In this document: positions 58,093 through 64,000 of the stretch, in pieces
Position numbering within the stretch: the stretch's first letter is position 1
Layout of the letters: each line of letters starts with the position of its first letter
Translations under genes and position numbers: made by a program
NCBI GenBank assembly: GCA_034387635.1
Contig: JAOANU010000001.1
Location: 1,612,001 to 1,676,000 of the forward strand
From: Rhodosporidiobolus odoratus
Lineage: Eukaryota > Basidiomycota > Microbotryomycetes > Sporidiobolales > Sporidiobolaceae
DNA: 64,000 nucleotides
Direction: 5' to 3'
Notes under the pieces: generated by a model
Seen by the model: only the letters and a program-made list of their open reading frames with translations
Database searches by the model: none
What the model was told of the DNA's origin: nothing

Positions 58093-58514
58093 GGCGCGCC
58101 CTCGCCTCATCGAAGCAAGCTTTCCGTCGCACTTCCTGTCAGTCTCCTACATAGTCTCGCTCGTTGACCCCCGTCCCGCGTCTACGACCTTCCCAACGTC
58201 GTCGTTCCTTTTCTCGTCTCTTTTTTCCGCTTTCGGCGCTTCCTCCTCCTCCCTACCTCGTCGCTCGCGGGTCGAGTGCTCAGAAGGAATGTATCCCTTG
58301 TTATCTGCAGGATTGAAGCAGTATACCCGTAGTTTCTTTGGTAGACTACCCTTTCTCCGGTTGTCAGGATGTGCACTATAGTTCAGTATTCGAGGGTCTT
58401 CTTGTGTCTTTTTGATGTAAACTGGTCGACTAGCACGAGCTTAATAGATAGAGCACAGTACTGCACGAAATACAGACCACTTCAAGAAAGAAAACAACGA
58501 CGGAAGATGAACTT
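58093..58514. other. Convergent 3' spacer
   Basis: 422 bases, T-rich, between converging genes; no coding feature seen. Confidence 0.4.
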
Positions 58515-61254
58515 CTACAGCTTAGCCCGCGGCTTCTCCTCGTAGACCTGCACCTCAACGCCCTTAGCATCTTTGAGCAAGCGTCGCAAAATCTTGCCTG
58601 CCGGAGATTTGGGGATCGTCTCGCACAGGACGAAGCCGCCACGGATCCTGCAGAGCAGATCACGACAATCAGCCCCGAGCGGAACGAACACAAGTGGTAG
58701 AAGAAAAGGGACCCACCATTTGTAAGGTGCGTGTTTCCCCTCCACATGCTGCCTTAAAGCATGGGCGAACTGTGTGCCCTTTTTCTTGTCCGTCAAGACT
58801 TCCTTGTCAAAGGGAACGACGTATGCTCGGGCGTATTCTGTGGCGTGTTCGGCGTGGTAGATCGAGGTCACACCGGCGTCTTGTACGAGGGGGGAGGCGC
58901 AGAGGGAGTCTTCGAGTTCGGCGGGGGAGACTTGGAAGCTGTAGGGAGGTCGAGGCCATCAGCTTTACTGTGTGAAGGGTAGACGAAGCGACCGAGCTAT
59001 CTCGTCTGGCTACTGCGGCCCGGCCGGACAAGAGAAGAGATGATGGTGTATGGGGAGACTGGAGAAAAGGTTGGACGCACCCCTTGACCTTGATGAGCTC
59101 CTTCAAGCGATCCGTGATCCACAAGGAACCTTGCGAGTCCAGCTTACCAACGTCGCCAGTACAGAACCACCCGTCCTTCGTGAAAGACTCTGCCGTTGCA
59201 GTCGGGTTATTCAGGTAGGAGATGGTGCAAGAAACGCCTCTGCGGAAAGGGTAAGGGAGAATGAGACTAGTCGAAATTTATGTTTCTGCAGCGGAGAGAA
59301 CGCAAGCGCACCGAATGAGGATCTCGCCTTCTTCGTTAACATTGACCGGCTTGCCGGTCTCAGTCGAACGAATCATGACTTCCGTACCCGGATAAGCCAC
59401 GCCGCACGACCCGAGCTGCTTCTGCAAAGCATCCCAAGTCATGCATTGCTGCTGAGTGGCGCCACCGGTCTCCGACAGTCCATACCTGCAATACGGCTGC
59501 GGGTCAGCTTGGGATTCCCACTCATGAGAGACAAGAGGGACGTACCCAATCTTGATGAGCATGCCGAGACGTTTGTAGACCTGTTCGATGACGGACGTAG
59601 CGAGCGGTGCGCCACCGGACGTGCACCCGCGAACGGAAGAAAGGTCGAAGCCCTAAGTATGAGAAAGTACAAGCTCAGCGATAGTCGGACGTAGGAGGCC
59701 AGAGAAGAAGGAAGTACGTTGACTGCAGATGGTACTAAAATCAGCGAAGGACTAGGGGGAAACGCAGGGAAAGAAGCTTACCAAGAGGCGACTTGGCGAG
59801 GAGCACGGCAATGGGCGGCGAGAAGTGAAGGTGGGTCGCGCGAGTCTCCTGCGCGATTCGCAAGTATGACACGGGATCGAACTGGCGAGCAAGGCAAAAT
59901 CAGTTAGCGTGTCAGAGGTAAAGAGGAGTGGAAGACGCACTTTGCTGATTGTGGTGACCGTTGCCCCAAAGGCTACGGCCGGGAGAAGGACGTTCGCCCA
60001 GCCGAACTATACAGAAAGGGGTGTTAGTGCGAAGTATTCGAGCTGTAGCACGGCGAAACGTACGATATGATAGAAAGGTGGCAAACCAACGAGTCGCTCG
60101 TCCGGCCGCAGGGTGGAAGCATGCCAAACAGCGATGAGTGCCGACCCAATAGCCTTGTGCGTCAGGATGACACCCTTGCTCTTCCCACTTGTGCCGCTGG
60201 ACCAAAAGATCATCGCCGCTCGTAGGGCGTCTTCACCTCCAGTGTACTTCGGTGGCGAGAAAGGCTTCGGGTTAGGCGAAAGAAGCGTCTTCCAGTCCCG
60301 TACGGCCCAGCCGCCGATACTGCCGCTGGGATTCTTGAGCGATGCAGGTGAGGCGCCGTAGTCGTCCGCCTCCGGGCTAACGAGGAAGACGTTGCCCTTG
60401 GTGTCATAGCCGAGTTCAGCTTGCAGTTGAGGGGAGAGTTCCTTAAAGGCCAGCTGAAAATTGGCGAGCCCGACTGCAGTGGTGACTATGACGGCAGGAT
60501 GCGACAGAGTGAGGATGTGCGCAAGTTCGGCAGGGGTGAGTACCGGGTTTGCCGCTGTGAGCTGCGAATGGGAGCAATGGGAGCCAGCGTCGGAGATGGT
60601 GGGTCGTTAGGAAAGGGCAATGTAGCGAAGAGCATAAGCATTACAGTAAGAGGACTGGAGAGTGTGGCGTACCGTTAGACCAGACGCAAGAACACCGTAA
60701 GCCAGCGTAGCGAAAGGCAGGCAGTTGGGAAGGTGAAGAAGAACGGTAGGAGAAATGATGGCGCCGTTGTTGACTTTGGGATTCGATGTAGATGCCGGCG
60801 CAGGCTGAAGATTGAGCACGCCGGTAGTGAGAGAGGAAGCAACGGAGAGGGCGTCCTTGTACAGTCGGCCATAGGACAGAGTCGCTTCTGCAGGGGTGGG
60901 GAGGAAAAGAAAAAATCGGTCACGAGGGCTTCACTGCCAGCCGCCCCGGTCTCTTCACGTATGCTTGAAAACAGCTTACCTGTCTCCCCGCTGCGGAACA
61001 CGGGTCTCTCTGGCGGAATTGGCGCGTCCAAGCAATGCTTCTGCAGATCCTTTGGGGTCTCCTTCCATGTATCGGTACCGCGGACGAAAGGCTGAGAAAA
61101 CAGGAACTCGAACGCCTGTGTGTGTGTACCAGGTCAGCTCTGAAAGTGCGGGAAGAGCGAGAGAAGGGCGCACAGTATTGGAAGAGTGGGGGAAAGGCGA
61201 CGCCTTGATGACAGCCGGGAACTTGACGGCGGTATCTTCGAGAGATGCGGCCAT
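58515..61254 (-). CDS. Peroxisomal 4-coumarate:CoA ligase-like acyl-CoA synthetase
   Basis: ANL-superfamily enzyme activating a carboxylic acid through an acyl-AMP to a CoA thioester. Exons on the minus strand: 61254-61174, 61115-60980, 60887-60673, 60561-60064, 60006-59941, 59881-59782, 59722-59718, 59652-59546, 59485-59312, 59239-59081, 58938-58717, 58647-58515; 631 residues. Motifs: SSGTSGKSKGVILTHK (P-loop), GYGLSETGGATQQ, EEGEILIR, TGDVGKLDSQGSLWITDRLK and the catalytic Lys in PKSPAGKILRR. The C-terminal tripeptide AKL is a type-1 peroxisomal signal. Exon 7 is 5 nt (59718-59722), supplying codons for Val-Asn between LAKSPL and GFDLSSVRG. Fatty or aromatic substrate cannot be decided. Confidence 0.88.
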
Positions 61255-61495
61255 TCCGTGAATGATGAGTATGGGAGCGGAAGCCCCAAGCGAAGCGAGA
61301 GAGCCGGAATCAAGGCTCCGGTAAAATAGCCGGAGCAAGAGCAGGTCGACGTTGCCGGTGCCGGGTGTCCGCTGGGCGTTGCCGACATAGCCCACTAGCT
61401 TCACCAGAGGTCCAGAGCGCAATACGAGTGGACCGAGCAAGTGCAGTCAACTCCGACCAACCCCCAACCAGACTCGCCGTCTCTCCTCGCCAAAA

Positions 61496-61552
61496 ATGGC
61501 CGAACCGCGAGCCAGTTCCACCTCTTCCGCTATGCCCTCCTTCTCTCGCTAG
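61496..61552 (+). promoter_or_regulatory. Upstream ORF of the PAQR gene
   Basis: An 18-codon reading frame with its own ATG in the context AAAAATGGC stops at 61552, ten bases before the ATG of the receptor gene. If transcribed, it should reduce or gate translation of the main frame. It is not in frame with the main gene and no intron joins them. Confidence 0.45.
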
Positions 61553-61562
61553 ACCTGCTGAC

Positions 61563-63103
61563 ATGGTAGCTCTTCTTGCCTACGACCAGCTGCAACCCTG
61601 GCAGAGGGACAATCCACTCATCCGCACCGGCTATCGTCCGCTTACCTTTTCCTACCTCCGGAGCTTGTTCACCGTCGTCAGGCTGCACAACGAAACTGTC
61701 AACATCGTGAGAACACATAGCCTGTCCGAAGTGCTGCGCGCAACTGACCCTTTGTGTCCCCTGAAGTGGACTCACCTCGCCGGATCAACAGTCGCCGTTT
61801 CTCTCCTCGCCTATCTGCTCGTAGACCTCGACCCTGAAAGACATACGCTTGGTGAAAAGAAAGGCTGGAGTGCGCCCTATCCAGGGATACCCTGTCCGCT
61901 CCCGCATGCCGCTCGACCGAGTGTAAGCTGGACAGATGCCGCCGGGTTTGCTACCTTTCTCCTGTCTGCGAGCGTCTGCCTCGGTAAGCTGTTCCCTTTC
62001 CCTTGATTCCTGCGGAGCTAATGACCGTGCATCTGCCAGGCTTCTCCGCTTTCTTCCACACCTTCCTGTGCCACTCCGAGGCGGTACGTTTCTGATTTTT
62101 CTTTTTCGTAGACAATCGTTCTTTCCCCTACCGCTCACACCCCTGATACTTTGCGCAGGTTGCCGTTTTCTGGAACCGTCTAGACTACGTCGGCATAGTC
62201 GTGCTCATCACCGGCACAATTCTGCCGTTGCTGCGATACGCTTTTTATTGTACGAGTTCAGCTTCTTTTATCCTCCCTCGACGTCCGAGAGGTCCATGTC
62301 TGCAAGCTGCACTACCTGACCACGGTTCTGTGCTATGTGCGACAGGCGACCCACACCTACGCAACGCTTACATGCTTCTCATCGCGACCTTCGCCGCCGG
62401 TGCGCATTCTACCCTTCCTCCCTGCTGTGCATTGCGAACAGCAACAGCTCAAGTGTGCGGCTTTCCCCTTACCGCAGGTACGATTACGACCGTCGTTTCG
62501 CCGCATGCTCGCACACCTGCACACCGCCGTTTCCGGACTTGGATTTTCATCGCATTGGGCCTGAGTGCGGTTTTCCCGATTGGGCATGCTGTGGTTCGGT
62601 ATGGGGTACGTTTCCCTCTCATTTGACCCTCTTGTCTCCTTGGTTTCCCATGATGCCTTTGCTCTCCGTCAAGCCGCCGCGCGCTGTTTGGTCTGAGAAC
62701 CCGGATCTGTATGTTGCCGGGCTAACCCTGGATGTGTACAGTACGAAGCTGCATCTGTGGCAGTATCACTGCCCTGGGTATCACTAGGCGGGGCTCTATA
62801 CATCATCGGAGCGCTACTGTGTGTACTTTCCGCCTCTACCATCCATTTTTTTTTTTCTTCCTCGCCTGTCCAGCTTTGCTATCTGCCCCAGATGTTAACT
62901 CGTTCTCGCTGGCTAGGTACGCCGAACGATGTCCAGAACGCTACGCCCCGGGCCGCTTCGACTTTTTCTTCTCTTCCCACCAGATCTTCCATATCCTCAT
63001 CCTCCTCGCCGCTTGGGCACACTGGTGCGCGCTGGCCGAAAGCTTTCGGTACTGGCACGGAGAGAGGCAGGGCACGTGTCCAGAAGTAGACTTGAAGCAG
63101 TAG
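61563..63103 (+). CDS. PAQR/Izh family seven-helix membrane protein
   Basis: Progestin/adipoQ-receptor family; yeast Izh proteins affect zinc and sterol/ceramide homeostasis. Exons: 61563-61706, 61767-61983, 62040-62083, 62159-62249, 62346-62399, 62478-62605, 62742-62818, 62917-63103; 313 residues. Family landmarks: DNPLIRTGYRP and HNETVNIWTHLAG before helix 1, the zinc-ligand motif FFHTFLCHS, RTPAHRRFRTW, and SSHQIFHILILLAAWAHW with the paired His. All three metal-binding regions are present. Transmembrane segments follow the usual spacing. A short upstream ORF precedes the start. Confidence 0.88.
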
Positions 63104-63453
63104 AAAAAATCGACCAAACGAGCGGAATATAGACAGTTTGGAGCTGCTGAACTGTTCTCGACACTAAGCGAGAGAAACGAGGCAGAGATGGCGAACGATT
63201 ACTGTGGTATTGATACGACGAACACGGCAGGAGACTCCATTTGTACAGAACCCTTAGGCACACGGAAAGAACCACTCCCCCCACTTCTCCCCCCTCGAAC
63301 ACAACATGTTGCAAGCTGGCTTCGACTGTTGACGACCGAATTGCTCCTCGCTATAATGTACGCGACTCAAGTCAGCTGGCTGCCTGAAAGCAAGCGAACG
63401 GAGGAGGACCCGACTCACACGACCTTCCCCCACTTGTATCCCGACGTGCGAGG
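63104..63453. other. Convergent spacer
   Basis: 350 bases between converging genes; no feature seen. Confidence 0.4.
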
Positions 63454-63685
63454 TCACACGCCGCCCCCGGAGCGCTTGACATCGACGGCGAAACCTCCTG
63501 GACGAGTGAGAACGCGAGAGTAGGTGAACCTGCCATAGGCGTAGCCGATCAGAGGGAGAGAGGCGCTGTCGAGCGGGGAAAGATGGAGTGAGAAGGTCAG
63601 CTGAAAAGCGAATGGGATTGTGGTGTTCGGAAGAGCGGGCAACGCACAGGGTGAGGAGGCGGGTAGGGTGGATGACTCCGAGCAT
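63454..63685 (-). CDS. Predicted 49-residue small membrane protein
   Basis: Two exons on the minus strand, 63685-63648 and 63565-63454, encode MLGVIHPTRLLTLASLPLI and onward to GYAYGRFTYSRVLTRPGG, ending in KRSGGGV. There is one short hydrophobic segment near the N-terminus and a basic remainder, the size and shape of small mitochondrial inner-membrane subunits. No family was recognised. Canonical splice signals (GTGCGT donor, CAG acceptor) and a clean stop support it. The 206-base divergent spacer to the next gene fits a promoter. Could be spurious. Confidence 0.45.
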
Positions 63686-63891
63686 ATTGTGTGTAGGGTG
63701 TATGAGTGGTAGGTGTGAGTGAGGAGAGGGAAACGGAAAGAAGGACGGGAAGGGGGTAAAAGAAGAAAGAGTTTGTTGAGGGGAGGGGTTAAAGATTGAA
63801 CGGGAGGCGGGAGTTTGGATTGTTGACCGACTTGACCGGTCATCCAACTTGTCTTTCTCAAGCCAGTCATTCTCACCACAGTACACCTTGA

Positions 63892-64000
63892 ATGGCAGTA
63901 TCAGCTGCGGAAGCTGCTCGCCATCCCTTCTCCGCCCGCGCCAAACTCTGGTACCCGCCCGACTTCTCGAAAGAAGACCGCCAGCCCAAATCTCCCACCT
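63892..64000 (+). CDS. Start of a gene running off the window
   Basis: An ATG at 63892 opens a frame of at least 36 codons (MAVSAAEAARHPFSARAKLW, then YPPDFSKEDRQPKSPT) with no stop before the window ends. No family can be named from this fragment. Confidence 0.5.
   Translation, partial: MAVSAAEAARHPFSARAKLWYPPDFSKEDRQPKSPT

Overview
The window is nuclear DNA of a GC-rich, intron-dense fungus. Nearly every gene is cut by introns of about 50-100 nt whose donors are mostly GTGCGT or GTACGT. Gene content (CENP-S/Mhf1, Apc4, CFIm25, fused PsuG-PfkB, Ras-domain RasGEF, Mch1-like MFS) together with this donor style suggests a basidiomycete yeast of the Pucciniomycotina, in the Rhodotorula/Rhodosporidium/Sporobolomyces range. 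That placement is inference from gene style, not from a marker gene. All exon chains below were built by hand from frame continuity, splice signals and family conservation. Nearly all the complete genes sum to a multiple of three.

Layout. 1-4707 (-): 3'-truncated RasGEF with an N-terminal Ras-like domain. 5109-8840 (+): APC subunit 4. 8841-10326: no confident gene, with a poly-C run. 10327-18326: two PQ-loop membrane-protein paralogs (+) with identical exon sizes for ten exons, separated by a decayed F-box/LRR gene and a DUF4505-like gene. 18653-26611 (-): Mch1-like MFS carrier, a disordered hypothetical, a SurE-type nucleotidase and an AGTRAP-like membrane protein. 26868-31245 (+): a 2-hydroxyacid dehydrogenase and a pseudouridine-catabolism fusion enzyme. 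31518-33014 (-): intact F-box/LRR-type protein. 33379 (+): mitoribosomal bL32m. 34494-38514 (+): tandem thaumatin-like proteins, one with a Ser/Thr-rich tail and one with a transmembrane tail. 39011-45237: tail-anchored RS/His-rich protein (-), then CFIm25, Erg25 and Mhf1 (+). 45405-53966: D-2-hydroxyglutarate dehydrogenase (-) and 14-3-3 (+), divergent. Each has a partial intron-containing duplicate on its outer side, and an inverted-repeat element and a FAR1-like transposase relic also lie here. 54319-64000: TyrRS (-), a single-pass membrane protein (+), peroxisomal 4CL-like ligase (-), PAQR/Izh receptor (+), a 49-residue protein (-), and the start of another gene (+).

Most genes are housekeeping (cell cycle and kinetochore, translation, mRNA 3' processing, sterol and nucleoside metabolism) and do not form one pathway. 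The unusual content is structural: micro-exons of 4, 5 and 6 nt in three genes, a GC-AG intron in ERG25, tandem paralogs with frozen exon architecture, paired partial gene duplications around 45-54 kb, a 161-bp-arm inverted repeat, and an unfamiliar tail-anchored His-rich protein. I found no CRISPR array, rRNA or convincing tRNA. I did not find a clearly undescribed multi-gene system.
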